From: Acuticoccus sediminis
GTDB taxonomy: Bacteria; Pseudomonadota; Alphaproteobacteria; Rhizobiales; Amorphaceae
Direction of reading: 5' to 3'
NCBI RefSeq assembly: GCF_003258595.1
Contig: NZ_QHHQ01000001.1
Span: 1,798,001 to 1,862,000, forward strand
Length of the DNA stretch: 64,000 nucleotides
Below the pieces are notes generated by a model. The model saw nothing but the letters and a program-made list of their open reading frames with translations, was not told the origin of the DNA and ran no database searches. Positions within the stretch are counted from its first letter, which is position 1. The number at the start of each line of letters is the position of its first letter. The position numbers and the translations under genes were made by a program. Below, piece after piece: positions 1 through 8,780 of this stretch.

Positions 1-591
1 CTCGACGGTGCCGTGCAGCCGGTAGTACGTGTCCCGCCCGTCCCGGTAGAGGTAGAGCGCCCGGGGGCCGAGGGGATTTTGCGGACCTCCCGGCAGCCCG
101 TCCGCGAGCGGGCCGTAGCGGTCCGGCTCACGCTCGATCATGGCGGGGGTCGGCCGCCAGCCGGGCCACTCGGCCTTGCGTGCGATGGTCGCCTCGCCGA
201 CGAAGTTGAACGCCGCCTCTCGCCCCACGCCGACGCCGTAGCGCAGGGCTCGCCCGCCTTCCAGCACGAGGAAGGCGTAGCGCGCCGTGGCGTCGACGAC
301 GATCGTGCCCGTCCGCTCGCCGGTCGGATCCGCCACCTCGCGGCGTAGGACGCCGGGGTCGACCGTCGCCAGATCGATGCCCGGAACCGGAAACGGCTCG
401 CCCTCCACCGGTCCGTAGTGGGTCACGAGATCGGCGGCCGGCCGCCGCATCTGCGCCGCCGGTCCGTCCGACTGATCGGCAACGCAGCCCGCCAGTGTCG
501 CGGACATCCCGATCAGCAACGTTCGCCTGTCAATCAACGTCCTGGTCTCCCGGTCGATACCGCAGCCAGATTGACAACCGGTCCTGCCCAT
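1..591 (-). CDS. L,D-transpeptidase (YkuD/ErfK) lipoprotein, 3' end off window
   Basis: Cell-wall L,D-transpeptidase precursor, read on the minus strand and cut by the left edge. An in-frame ATG at 591 gives a short Cys-containing leader before a likely signal (IDRRTLLIGMSATLAGC) with an LAGC lipobox; a TTG at 537 would start directly at that signal. The mature part carries GTIVVDATARYAFLVLEGG, then YGVGVGREA and WPGWRPTPAMI, the usual opening of the ErfK/YbiS/YkuD fold, and ends at YYRLHGT, just before the expected SxGCxR catalytic motif, which lies outside the window. These enzymes form 3-3 peptidoglycan cross-links or attach lipoproteins to peptidoglycan in the periplasm. The start choice is uncertain; the family call is firm. 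Confidence 0.85.
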   Translation of the reverse strand, partial: MGRTGCQSGCGIDRETRTLIDRRTLLIGMSATLAGCVADQSDGPAAQMRRPAADLVTHYGPVEGEPFPVPGIDLATVDPGVLRREVADPTGERTGTIVVDATARYAFLVLEGGRALRYGVGVGREAAFNFVGEATIARKAEWPGWRPTPAMIEREPDRYGPLADGLPGGPQNPLGPRALYLYRDGRDTYYRLHGTVE

Positions 592-599
592 GTCGATTA

Positions 600-621
600 A
601 TTATCTAGTGATCATGATAAT
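600..621. promoter_or_regulatory. Inverted repeat between divergent L,D-transpeptidase and LysR genes
   Basis: ATTATC and GATAAT form perfect 6-bp arms separated by 10 bp, in the AT-rich gap between two divergent start codons. Interrupted palindromes of this size are typical LysR-type binding sites, so this may be the autoregulatory site of the adjacent LysR gene. No biochemical support can be read from sequence. Confidence 0.4.
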
Positions 622-639
622 AACGATATGGAATTATCG

Positions 640-1548
640 ATGGACCTGTCGTCGGCTCTCAAGGCGTTCGTGCGCACGGTCGAACGCGGGTCTCTGACCG
701 CCGCGGCGCGCGACCTCAACATCTCGCAGCCTGCGGTCACCAAGCAGCTCGGCAATCTGGAGCGGCAGGTCGGCGCCCGTCTGCTGGAGCGCTCGGCGCG
801 GTCCGTCCGGCTGACGCCACAGGGCAAGGCCCTCTACGAGGCGAGCCGCGAGCCGCTCGCCGCACTGGAGGCGGCCATAGAGGGGATCCGGCAGGACGGC
901 GGGCATGTCGAGGGCCCCCTGCGCGTCCACGCGCCGTCCTGCATCGGCGTGCGGCATCTGCATCCGATCGTGATGGAATTCCAGCGTCTGCACCCGGACG
1001 TGACGGTCGATCTCGTGCTGGAGAACCGGGACGTGGACCTCGTCTTCGACGATTTCGATCTCGCCCTGCGCTACGAGCGCCCCGCAGGGCAGGACGTCGT
1101 CATCCGCCGGCTCGGGCGCGTTCGCCGCATCCTCGTCGCATCCCCCGGATTCCTCGAGCGGTTCGGTCCGATCGAGACGCCGGAACAGCTCGGCGCGATC
1201 GCGGTCGTCACGACGTCGCGCCTCGTGGCGCCGCGCGATGTGCTGCTGCTGGAACGGGAGGGAGGGGAGGCGGTCCCGGTGCCCGTTCGACCGGTCCTGC
1301 GCACGAACAACGCCGAAGTGATCTGGTCGACGCTCGTCAGCGGCCACGCCGCCGGACCGGTGCAACAGCTGCTGGTGACCGAGGCGCTGGCCGACGGCCG
1401 CCTGGTGCACATCCTTCCCGGCTACGAGGTCCGCTCCACCGAGGCCTATCTCGCCCTGCCGTCCGTCCGGTACATGCGCCCGGCGGTGCGCGCATTCATC
1501 GAGTTCGCCATCCCCGCCCTCAGGTCCGTCGACGGGATCGTCGCCTGA
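640..1548 (+). CDS. LysR-family transcriptional regulator
   Basis: About 302 residues, normal LysR length. The N-terminal winged helix-turn-helix is clear (ALKAFVRTVERGSLTAAAR, then ISQPAVTKQLGNLE and RLTPQGKALYE), followed by the periplasmic-binding-protein-like effector domain. An ATG at 628 is also in frame; 640 is preferred because a GGA lies at the right distance and the family normally begins MDxxxALxxFV. It is divergent from the L,D-transpeptidase gene, with a palindrome in between, and is followed by a RidA gene on the same strand. Its effector and targets cannot be read. The C-terminal part resembles the subgroup that acts on neighbouring catabolic or redox genes. Confidence 0.9.
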   Translation: MDLSSALKAFVRTVERGSLTAAARDLNISQPAVTKQLGNLERQVGARLLERSARSVRLTPQGKALYEASREPLAALEAAIEGIRQDGGHVEGPLRVHAPSCIGVRHLHPIVMEFQRLHPDVTVDLVLENRDVDLVFDDFDLALRYERPAGQDVVIRRLGRVRRILVASPGFLERFGPIETPEQLGAIAVVTTSRLVAPRDVLLLEREGGEAVPVPVRPVLRTNNAEVIWSTLVSGHAAGPVQQLLVTEALADGRLVHILPGYEVRSTEAYLALPSVRYMRPAVRAFIEFAIPALRSVDGIVA

Positions 1549-1739
1549 GAGAGGGCCGGCGGGCGTTCGCGCCCTTAGGCCGTCGGAACACTTGCGTTCC
1601 ATCCACGGGTTTCTACATGAGCGGAACGATACCGTCTCGACCAGAACGGCGAACGCCGCGCTGTCGATCATTCTCCGCTTTCAAGTCCGTCGGCGCCCCG
1701 TCCCGGTCTGGCCGGTTCATCCGACGCGAAGGACGCATC

Positions 1740-2132
1740 ATGAGCAAGAACGAACCGATCTTCCCGCCCAACCGCAGCGCCCTCTACGAGAAGCACGGCT
1801 ACTCCGCCGCAATCCGATCGGGTGACCTTCTTTTCGTTTCCGGACAGGTCGGCAGCCGCGACGACGGCAGTCCCGAGCCGGACTACGAGCGTCAGGTCGA
1901 GCGCGCGTTCGCCAACCTCAAGGCGGTGCTCGGGGCTGCCGGGTGCAGCCTCGACGACATCGTCGACGTGACGACGTTCCACACCGACCCCGAGAGGCAG
2001 TTCGAGACGGTGCTGAAGGTCAAGAACCGGCACTTCCCGAAGCCGCCGTTCCCCAACTGGACGGCGCTCGGGGTCACGTGGCTCGCCGGTTTCGACTTCG
2101 AGATCAAGGTCATCGCCCGCATTCCGGGCTGA
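1740..2132 (+). CDS. RidA/YjgF/YER057c/UK114 family protein
   Basis: 130 residues, standard size. RidA proteins hydrolyse reactive enamine/imine intermediates released by PLP enzymes; other subgroups act in purine or aromatic catabolism. Visible hallmarks are the SGQVG strand, the central trimer-interface segment and VTTFHTDPE. The C-terminal core reads KPPFPNWTALGVTWLAGFDF instead of the canonical R-x-x-V-x-x-x-x-L-P catalytic Arg segment, so this is one of the non-archetypal Rid subgroups. The start at 1740 is chosen because AAGGA lies seven bases upstream and MSKNEPIFPP fits the family; the frame stays open upstream to 1617. Second RidA-like gene at 4589-4978. Confidence 0.88.
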   Translation: MSKNEPIFPPNRSALYEKHGYSAAIRSGDLLFVSGQVGSRDDGSPEPDYERQVERAFANLKAVLGAAGCSLDDIVDVTTFHTDPERQFETVLKVKNRHFPKPPFPNWTALGVTWLAGFDFEIKVIARIPG

Positions 2133-2141
2133 ACCAGACCG

Positions 2142-2168
2142 GCCGCTCCGGCCATGAACCGGAGCGGC
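2142..2168 (+). terminator. Hairpin after RidA gene
   Basis: GCCGCTCCGG and CCGGAGCGGC are perfect 10-bp arms around a 7-base loop, ten bases after the RidA stop. There is no T run, so it is a terminator or mRNA 3'-end hairpin of modest certainty. Confidence 0.5.
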
Positions 2169-2290
2169 TAAGCAGGGTGCGCGCCGCGGATCGATGGCCC
2201 CGGCGCAGCGGATGCTCGCAGCTGAGGACGGTCAGCAGTCCCTGCGGGGAGGGGACCGCCGGTCGGCCGCGTGGCCGAGCCCTCCGCGTC

Positions 2291-2668
2291 TCACCCCGCG
2301 AACACCCGCTTGGCGGACAGCACGTCGACCCGCTGGACGTGGGCCGGCCTGTCGAGGATGCGGTTCATGCGCTCGACGTCGCGGAAGATGTCGCCGCCGC
2401 CGCCCGCGACGTGGGCATCCCGGCCGGCGATGTCCGGGAACGCCTCGAAGATCGCGAACAGGGACTGCGAGTGCCTCACCGCGAACCACGGGCCGGTGGC
2501 CGGCTCGTCCTCGACGCAGGCGCGGATGTCGCGCAGCATCTCCACCACCTCGTCCTCCCGTCCGGGCCTCGCCTCGATGAGGATGTAGAAGGCCTTCGGG
2601 CCGTCGCAGCCGTCCTCGCCCGTCACCCGCACGCCGCGGTGCCGGGGCTCGTCATGCGCGTCGATCAT
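2291..2668 (-). CDS. ABM-fold (antibiotic biosynthesis monooxygenase-like) protein
   Basis: About 125 residues. The core from FYILIEARPGREDEVVEML through SLFAIFEAFPDIAGRDAH to the RVDVLSAK strand matches the small dimeric alpha/beta ABM fold (YgiN-like), which includes quinol monooxygenases and many proteins of unknown function. The ATG at 2668 is chosen because GAGGAG sits nine bases upstream. The first 25 residues (MIDAHDEPRHRG...) precede the fold and have no visible motif. It lies 51 bp downstream of the DJ-1-like gene on the same strand, so the two are probably co-transcribed and may share a role in oxidative or electrophile stress. The substrate is unknown. Confidence 0.75.
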   Translation of the reverse strand: MIDAHDEPRHRGVRVTGEDGCDGPKAFYILIEARPGREDEVVEMLRDIRACVEDEPATGPWFAVRHSQSLFAIFEAFPDIAGRDAHVAGGGGDIFRDVERMNRILDRPAHVQRVDVLSAKRVFAG

Positions 2669-2719
2669 CTCGTTGCTCCTCAAGTGGAAATGGGGCCTCC
2701 GGACGGCGCCGGCCCATGG

Positions 2720-3415
2720 TCAGCGCAGCGCCGTCAGCACAGCCTCGGCCAGCGGCGCGCTCGATGCCGGGTTCTGGCCGGTGAGCAGGGTTCCGTCGCG
2801 AACGACGTAGGCGCCCCAGTTCGGCCCCTTCTCGTAAGCGGCTCCGTTCTTGCGCAGCGTGTCGGCCAATAGCCATGGCGCGTTGTCGGCCGTGCCGAGC
2901 TCGACCTCCTCCTCGTCGCTGAAGGACGTCATCCGGCGGCCCGCGAAGAGCCACTGGCCATCCTCGTCCTTCGCCGCCAGTAGGGCCGCCTGGCCGTGGC
3001 ACACGGGCGCGATGATCTTCTGCGCCCGATCGGCCTCGACGAGGATCCGCCCCATGTCCCCGTCCTTGTAGAGATCCTCGACCGGACCGTGGCCGCCGGG
3101 GATGACGACCGCGTCATAGGCGGCGGTAGCCACCTCGGCCAGCACGAGTGGATGGGCGAGGCGATCCGCGATCGCGTCCAGATAGGCACGGAAGTGCGCG
3201 ACATTCTCCTCGCCCACGACATCCGGGTTCATGCTGTGCGGGTCGATGGTCGGTGCGACGCCCCCCGGGGTCGCGATGTCGACGCTGGCGCCGGCCTTCA
3301 GGAACATCTCGTCCATCACGACGAACTCCTCGGCCCACACGCCGCTCTGGTACCTCGAGCCGTCGGCGCGGGTCCACGTCTCGGCGGCCGACAGGACGAT
3401 CAGGATCTTGCTCAT
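2720..3415 (-). CDS. DJ-1/PfpI family protein (Hsp31/glyoxalase III-like)
   Basis: 231 residues with the class I glutamine-amidotransferase-like fold. The nucleophile elbow is APVCHGQAALL (Cys139-His140), and a Glu pair near residues 29-30 (WAEEFVV) matches the conserved Glu of the Hsp31/glyoxalase III group. Members of this group convert methylglyoxal to lactate without glutathione or act as protein deglycases or chaperones. ATG 3415 gives the family start MSKILIVLSA; the long open frame upstream to 3730 is not coding. The gene is divergent from an AraC regulator with 170 bp between them and is followed by an ABM-fold gene, suggesting an inducible aldehyde-stress unit. That role is inference. 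Confidence 0.85.
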   Translation of the reverse strand: MSKILIVLSAAETWTRADGSRYQSGVWAEEFVVMDEMFLKAGASVDIATPGGVAPTIDPHSMNPDVVGEENVAHFRAYLDAIADRLAHPLVLAEVATAAYDAVVIPGGHGPVEDLYKDGDMGRILVEADRAQKIIAPVCHGQAALLAAKDEDGQWLFAGRRMTSFSDEEEVELGTADNAPWLLADTLRKNGAAYEKGPNWGAYVVRDGTLLTGQNPASSAPLAEAVLTALR

Positions 3416-3585
3416 GTCCGTTCTCCCTTGGGGGTGTGCTGCCGGTCCGTCGACGCGGGCGCCTCCGGGCCGGCCTGCCGGATATCGGTCGCGAGCGGGG
3501 CGCCCGGTTGCCCAAAGCAGGGAGAGCCTTGCCTGATCCTCCGGCTCTTCTGGCCGGGTGGCGCCTCCGGCGGTACAACGTCGGC

Positions 3586-4479
3586 ATGAACGAGCCGCTG
3601 CTCCGGGCCGTGCGCCGATACACCGAGGTCCATGCCGACGCCTCCGGCATCGCGCGGGCCCCCATCGCGGGCATGAACCTGGTGCGCACGACCGAGGTCG
3701 GGGAGCTGCAGTACGGGCTCCAGCGACCACTGATCTGCCTCGTCGTTCAAGGCACCAAGGAGGTCACGATGGGGGCGACGACGCTCGCCTTCCGTGGCGG
3801 CGACTCGATGCTCATCACCGCCGACATCCCGACCACGAGCCAGATTACGGTCGCCAGCCGCGCCGCGCCGTACCTCTCCTTCGCGCTCGACCTCGATCCT
3901 GCGCTGATCGCGGAGCTGACGGCCGAGATGCAGGATGCGCCGGCGGACAGCGGCGCACCGCTGCGTCTCGACCCGACCGATGCCGAAGTGGCCGATACCG
4001 CGCTGCGGATGATCCGCCTCACGGAGCGTCCGGCCTCGCTGCCCGTCCTCCAGCGTCAGGTGGTGCGCGAGATGCACCATTGGCTGTTGGCCGGGCGCCA
4101 CGGCTCCGCCATCCGCCAGCTCGGCTTTCCCGGGAGCCATGCGAGCCGGATCGCGCGCGCGGTCGAGGTGATCCGGGCGCAGTTCGCCTCGGCCCTGCCG
4201 GTCGAGCAGCTGGCCGCCGTCGCGGGGATGAGCCCGTCCACCTTTCACCATCACTTCCGGGCGATCACGTCGCTGTCGCCGCTGCAGTTCCAGAAGCAGG
4301 TCCGCCTTCTGGAGGCGCGCCGAATGATGCTGGCGGAGGGGGCGCGGCCGAGCCATGCGGCCTATACGGTCGGCTACGAGAGCGTCTCGCAGTTCACGCG
4401 CGAATACCGCCGCCTGTTCGGACTGCCACCGGTCCGCGATACGGAGGAGGCGCGGCGGCGCGCGCAGAAGAGCGCGTAG
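3586..4479 (+). CDS. AraC-family regulator with AraC_N (YqhC-type) domain
   Basis: 297 residues: an N-terminal cupin-like sensor (ICLVVQGTKEVTMG, then GGDSMLITADIPTTSQI, the AraC_N pattern) and two C-terminal helix-turn-helix motifs (LPVEQLAAVAGMSPSTFHHH and YTVGYESVSQFTREYRRLFG). The best-known relative with this architecture, E. coli YqhC, activates aldehyde reductase genes in response to aldehydes. This gene is divergent from a DJ-1/glyoxalase-III-like gene, consistent with local control of aldehyde detoxification. The start at 3586 gives the family's usual length; the frame is open much further upstream, but that part overlaps the divergent promoter region and is not protein-like. Confidence 0.9.
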   Translation: MNEPLLRAVRRYTEVHADASGIARAPIAGMNLVRTTEVGELQYGLQRPLICLVVQGTKEVTMGATTLAFRGGDSMLITADIPTTSQITVASRAAPYLSFALDLDPALIAELTAEMQDAPADSGAPLRLDPTDAEVADTALRMIRLTERPASLPVLQRQVVREMHHWLLAGRHGSAIRQLGFPGSHASRIARAVEVIRAQFASALPVEQLAAVAGMSPSTFHHHFRAITSLSPLQFQKQVRLLEARRMMLAEGARPSHAAYTVGYESVSQFTREYRRLFGLPPVRDTEEARRRAQKSA

Positions 4480-4588
4480 CCCGCCGTGTCCAGCCCGCGC
4501 GCCGTCCGGCCGCTGGACGGCGGAAGAGAGGCCGGCGCGCTGAGCTCCGGCCCCCTCGGCCCCGGCGGTGTACGCCCTCGCGGACCCG

Positions 4589-4978
4589 TCAGAACGCGGC
4601 CACGAAGTCGACCTCGACGAGGGCTCCCAGCGCCAGCCCGTTGACGCCGACGCAGGTCCGTCCCGGCCGTCGCTCCGACGGAAAGAGCTCCGCCCAGACC
4701 GCGTTCATGTCCGCGTAGTCCCGGTCGAACTGCAGAAGGTAGACCCGGGCGAAGACGACCCGGTCGAGCCCCAGCCCGGCTCCGGCGAGGACCGCCTCGA
4801 GGTTGGCGACGACCTGGCGGGTCTGCGCGGCGACATCGGCGCCCACGAGCTCGCCGGTCTGCGGCGCCGTCGGCATCTGTCCGGTCACAAACAGAAAGTC
4901 GCCCGCGCGGACGGCGTGACTGAAGGGGGCCACCGGAGGGGGCGCGTTCGGGACCATGATACGGGTGATCTCCAGCAT
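4589..4978 (-). CDS. RidA family protein (second copy)
   Basis: 129 residues. The RidA fold is evident: PVAPFSHAVRAGDFLFVTGQ at the start, VVANLEAVLAGAGLGLDRVV in the middle, and a C-terminal ERRPGRTCVGVNGLALGALVEVDFVA. The last segment has the conserved Arg before the C-terminal strands, so this copy is closer to archetypal enamine/imine deaminases than the one at 1740-2132. ATG 4978 has GGAAAGGA about 14 bases upstream; the frame stays open beyond it, but that stretch is not RidA-like. It faces the AraC gene's 3' end and has no obvious operon partner. Confidence 0.86.
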   Translation of the reverse strand: MLEITRIMVPNAPPPVAPFSHAVRAGDFLFVTGQMPTAPQTGELVGADVAAQTRQVVANLEAVLAGAGLGLDRVVFARVYLLQFDRDYADMNAVWAELFPSERRPGRTCVGVNGLALGALVEVDFVAAF

Positions 4979-5219
4979 TGGCAGATTCTCGTCCTTTCCG
5001 TGGGTGGGAGCGGCTGTCGATCGGGGGCTGGCAGGCCGGCGGTAGAGGCCCGCGTGTTCATCCATCCTTCCGCCCGGATGATCGATCCACCGCAGCATAA
5101 TTTTGCCCGCCTGAGTGTGCAGCCTTTCACCACGCATTATTACTGGACAGGGCACGTCTCGAACGATGCCGTTCCAGAGAAACGCATTCGCCCGCTTGGA
5201 CGATACCAGGGAGTATGAC

Positions 5220-7589
5220 GTGGCCAGACATTTCGCGGCGGCCCTTGCGCTGCCGATTCTTGTCAGCAGTGTCCTAGGTGCCCAGGCCCAATCGGCCCAA
5301 GGCCCGATCGCCTCGCGCGACGGCCAGCCGGTCCTGCCCCATGCCGAGCAGAAGTTTCGAGGGAACGTCGGCACGACGTATCTCAATTCCGATCCGCCGC
5401 AGTTTCCTGCGCCGATCGCGGCCCCTGAGGGCGCCCCGAACGTCCTCCTCATCCTGCTCGACGACGTCGGCTTCGGGCAATTCGACGTGACCGGAGGCGG
5501 TGTCCCGTCCCCGGCGATGGACAAGCTCGCGGAAGACGGCCTCCTCTATACCCGCTTTCACACGACGGCACTGTGTTCGCCGACGCGCGCGGCCCTTCTG
5601 ACCGGGCGCAACCACAACGTCTCCGGCACCGGCGTGATCACCGAACTTGCGACCGGCTACGACGGCTACACCGGGATCATTCCGAAGGACACGGCGACCG
5701 TCGCCGAGATCCTGCGCCAGAACGGCTACGTCACCGCCTGGTTCGGAAAGAACCACAATACGCCGATCTACGAGACCAGCGCCGTCGGTCCGTTCGATCA
5801 TTGGCCGAACGGCCTGGGCTTCGACTACTTCTACGGGTTCATGGCGGGCGACACCAACCAGCTTCGACCGTACCTCTTCGAGAACCAGACCGCTCTCGGC
5901 ACACCGCAGGACGAAGACTACTATGTCAGCGTCGATCTGGCGGACAAGACGATCGCGTGGCTGAAATCCATCGAAGCGATCCAGCCCGGCAAACCGTGGT
6001 TCGCCTATCTCGCTCCCGCGGCGACACATGCCCCGCATCAGGCCCCGAAAGACCTGATCGACAAGTACGGGGGCCAGTTCGACATGGGGTGGGACGCCTA
6101 CCGCGAGGAGACCTTCCAGCGTCAGAAGGAGCGTGGAATCGTTCCGCAGAACGCCGAGTTGACCCCGCGCCCCGCGAGCCTGCCGGCGTGGGACAGCCTC
6201 GACGACGACCAGAAGCGCCTCTACGAGCGCATGATGGAGGCGTTCGCGGCGTACGGCGAGCAGGTCGACGCCGAGGTGGGCCGGGTGCTCGACTACGTCG
6301 AGTCCTTGCCCGATTCCGACAACACGCTGATCCTCTACATCGTCGGCGACAACGGCGCGTCGGCCGAGGGCGGCTTCGACGGGACCCTGAACGAGAACGC
6401 CTTCTTCAACGCGTACCTGATGACGGTGGAGGACATGCTCCCCCGGATCGACGAAATCGGCACGGAACTGCACTTCAATCACTTCCCGGCCGGCTGGGCC
6501 TGGGGCGTGGACAGTCCTTTCCAGTGGACCAAGCAGGTCGCCAGCCACCTCGGCGGCGTGCGCAACCCCATGATCGTCAAGTGGCCCGCCCGCTACGCCG
6601 CCCACGGCGAAACCCGGACGCAGTTCCTGCACGTCATCGATATTGCGCCGACGATCCTCGATGCCGCCGGCATCGCCGAACCGCGCAGCGTCAACGGCAC
6701 CGCGCAGACCCCGATCCAGGGCACAAGCTTTCTCAGCACGCTCGCCGATGCGGATGCGGACGAAGTCCGCACGAGCCAATACTTCGAAATGGTAGTGAAC
6801 CGCGGGATGTATAAGGATGGCTGGTGGGCCGCGTCCCTGGCGTTCGAGCCGTGGGATCCGGTTCGCGGTGAATTCGACCCGCTGAAGGCCAAGTGGGAAC
6901 TCTACAATCTCGACGAGGACTTCACCCAGGCGAACGACGTCGCCGCGGACAACCCGGACAAGCTGGACGAAATGAAGGCGCTGTGGTGGGCAGAGGCATC
7001 GAAGAACAAGGCACTGCCGCTCGACTGGCGCGGCGCCGAACGGTTCAGCGCCGAGTTGACCGGCAAGCCGAATCTGGCGGGCGACCGGACGATCTTCACC
7101 TACCCCGGCCCGCTCACCGGGCTGCCGGAGGCGTCGGCGCCGGACCTCAAGAACAAGTCCTTCCGCATCACCGCGAAGGTCGAAATCGGCGAAAACGCGA
7201 GCGGGATGATCTTCACCCAAGGCGGCAACACCGGCGGCTGGGCCTTCTACCTGAAGGACGGCAAGCTCAAGGCGGCCCACAACTTCATTGACGTCGAGAC
7301 CTATCTCGTCGAGAGCGACACGCCGGTCGCCGCGGGTTCGCACGAGCTCACGATGGACTTCGCCTACGACGGCGGGGACCAGATGGGGCAGAGCGGCACC
7401 CTGACCCTGTCGGTGGATGGCAGCGAGGTGGCGCGCGGCCCCATCGCCCGAACGACACCGTTCAAATATTCTCTCTCGGAAAATCAGGACATCGGGTCGG
7501 ACACCGGAACCCCGGTCACCTACGACTACAGCGCTCCGCTGGAGTTCCAGGGGCAACTCGAAGAGGTCGTCGTCGACGTAACGAAATGA
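5220..7589 (+). CDS. Exported arylsulfatase (formylglycine-dependent)
   Basis: 789 residues from a GTG at 5220, chosen because AGGGAG lies six bases upstream and a clean signal peptide follows (VARHFAAALALPILVSS...AQAQ). The sulfatase domain opens with the metal-binding LLILLDDVGFGQFD (Asp81/82) and carries the formylglycine signature C119-S-P-T-R with ALLTGRNHN. About 640 residues of alkaline-phosphatase-fold domain are followed by roughly 150 residues of beta-rich, jelly-roll-like sequence (from about residue 640, FRITAKVEIGENASGM) found at the end of large bacterial arylsulfatases. It would hydrolyse organic sulfate esters in the periplasm after conversion of Cys119 by a sulfatase-maturating enzyme, which is not encoded in this window. 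Confidence 0.93.
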   Translation: MARHFAAALALPILVSSVLGAQAQSAQGPIASRDGQPVLPHAEQKFRGNVGTTYLNSDPPQFPAPIAAPEGAPNVLLILLDDVGFGQFDVTGGGVPSPAMDKLAEDGLLYTRFHTTALCSPTRAALLTGRNHNVSGTGVITELATGYDGYTGIIPKDTATVAEILRQNGYVTAWFGKNHNTPIYETSAVGPFDHWPNGLGFDYFYGFMAGDTNQLRPYLFENQTALGTPQDEDYYVSVDLADKTIAWLKSIEAIQPGKPWFAYLAPAATHAPHQAPKDLIDKYGGQFDMGWDAYREETFQRQKERGIVPQNAELTPRPASLPAWDSLDDDQKRLYERMMEAFAAYGEQVDAEVGRVLDYVESLPDSDNTLILYIVGDNGASAEGGFDGTLNENAFFNAYLMTVEDMLPRIDEIGTELHFNHFPAGWAWGVDSPFQWTKQVASHLGGVRNPMIVKWPARYAAHGETRTQFLHVIDIAPTILDAAGIAEPRSVNGTAQTPIQGTSFLSTLADADADEVRTSQYFEMVVNRGMYKDGWWAASLAFEPWDPVRGEFDPLKAKWELYNLDEDFTQANDVAADNPDKLDEMKALWWAEASKNKALPLDWRGAERFSAELTGKPNLAGDRTIFTYPGPLTGLPEASAPDLKNKSFRITAKVEIGENASGMIFTQGGNTGGWAFYLKDGKLKAAHNFIDVETYLVESDTPVAAGSHELTMDFAYDGGDQMGQSGTLTLSVDGSEVARGPIARTTPFKYSLSENQDIGSDTGTPVTYDYSAPLEFQGQLEEVVVDVTK

Positions 7590-7608
7590 CCGGATCCCGG
7601 CCGGGCCC

Positions 7609-7638
7609 GGCGGTGTCGGCCATCGCGACGACACCGCC
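7609..7638 (+). terminator. Hairpin after arylsulfatase gene
   Basis: GGCGGTGTCG and CGACACCGCC form perfect 10-bp arms around a 10-base loop, twenty bases after the arylsulfatase stop. No T run follows. The rest of the gap to 7856 shows no gene. Confidence 0.5.
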
Positions 7639-7856
7639 TGAGGTTGCGCACAGTACGCTGCGGGCGCAACGCCGCTCTTCGGCTCCCGGGCGACCAGACA
7701 CGTCCGGCCTCGTCGCCCCGCGCGAGCGGGGCCGTCGGAAGGACGAGGTGCCGGAGGCCACTGCCAGTGCCTGCCTGCCCCTCGTCGTCTTCACCGTCAT
7801 GCCGCGCACGAGGACGCCCGTCGCGGCATGACCTGGCAGCACGGTCGAACGCGACC

Positions 7857-8780
7857 TCAGAATGCTGCGCGCGGGTCGTGCTTTGCGAGGCGGGCGAGGA
7901 GGCCGTCCACCTCGGCCTTCGTCGTGTCGTTCATCTTCGGGCCCGGAACGCGCAGGTTGGCGTGGGCGATCGCTCCACGGCGCATCAGCACGTACTTGCG
8001 CACCGCAAGGCCGATGCCGGATTGGTGCTCGTAGCGCAGGAAGGGAAGGTGCGCGTCGAAGAGCGCGTGCATGCCCTCGTTGTCGCCCGCCTGGTGGCGC
8101 TTCACGAGGTCGACCAGCATGTCCGGGAAGGCGTAGCCGGTCATCGCGCCGTCCGCGCCGCGCTCCATCTCGAAGTCGAGGAAGAGGCCGCCGTTGCCGC
8201 ACAGGATGGAGATGGGACGCATCTCGCCCTTCGCCTGCCAGCCGCGCAAGGTCGAGATCTTGTCGAGACCCGGCCAGTCCTCGTGCTTCAGCATCACGCA
8301 GGAGGGGTTCTCCTCGACGATGCGGCGGATGACTCCCGGCGACATCTGCACCGTCGTGACGAGCGGGTGATCCTGCAGCACGAACGGCACGTCGGCGCCG
8401 ATCTGCGCGACCGACTGCGCGTAGTAGCCGGCGATCTGGTCGTCCGTGCGCATCGCGGCGGGCGGCGTGATCATCACGCCCGCGGCGCCGGCGTCCATCG
8501 AGGCGCCCGAAAGCGCCTTCATCGCCGCGAAGCCCGGCGCCGAGACGCCGACCACCACCGGCTTCGTGAACCGCGCCAGCACGCGCTGCACGATCGCGAC
8601 GGACTCCTCCGGCGTCAGCTTCGGCGCCTCGCCGAGGATGCCGAGGATGGTCAGGCCGTCGACGCCCCGATCGAGATAGAAGTCGCACATCGTGTCGATC
8701 GAGGCGTAGTCGACTGCGCCGTCCGGCAGGAACGGCGTCGGCGCGATGGCGTAGACGCCCTTGGTGTCTGTGCCGAACAT
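7857..8780 (-). CDS. Dihydrodipicolinate synthase/N-acetylneuraminate lyase family aldolase
   Basis: 307 residues, a class I TIM-barrel aldolase or dehydratase. The Schiff-base Lys165 is in CVMLKHEDWPG, and a GILGE replaces the family's GTTGE. The position of the catalytic Tyr of true DapA (consensus YNxP) reads QDHP (VPFVLQDHPLVTT), so this is not a lysine-biosynthetic DapA and its chemistry is probably changed. Its ATG overlaps the stop of the RraA-like gene as TGATG, so the two are translationally coupled. Together with the upstream SDR, they form a three-gene catabolic operon beside a tricarboxylate-type transporter and a sugar-acid dehydratase. A role on a 2-keto-3-deoxy acid is plausible but not shown. 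Confidence 0.88.
   Translation of the reverse strand: MFGTDTKGVYAIAPTPFLPDGAVDYASIDTMCDFYLDRGVDGLTILGILGEAPKLTPEESVAIVQRVLARFTKPVVVGVSAPGFAAMKALSGASMDAGAAGVMITPPAAMRTDDQIAGYYAQSVAQIGADVPFVLQDHPLVTTVQMSPGVIRRIVEENPSCVMLKHEDWPGLDKISTLRGWQAKGEMRPISILCGNGGLFLDFEMERGADGAMTGYAFPDMLVDLVKRHQAGDNEGMHALFDAHLPFLRYEHQSGIGLAVRKYVLMRRGAIAHANLRVPGPKMNDTTKAEVDGLLARLAKHDPRAAF

Noticed and set aside
13..600. Plus-strand open frames at the left edge
   Set aside because: They are antisense to the L,D-transpeptidase gene, whose frame carries a clear fold and lipobox.
5274..7634. Very long minus-strand frame opposite the arylsulfatase gene
   Set aside because: High-GC shadow frame; the plus strand encodes a complete sulfatase with catalytic motif.
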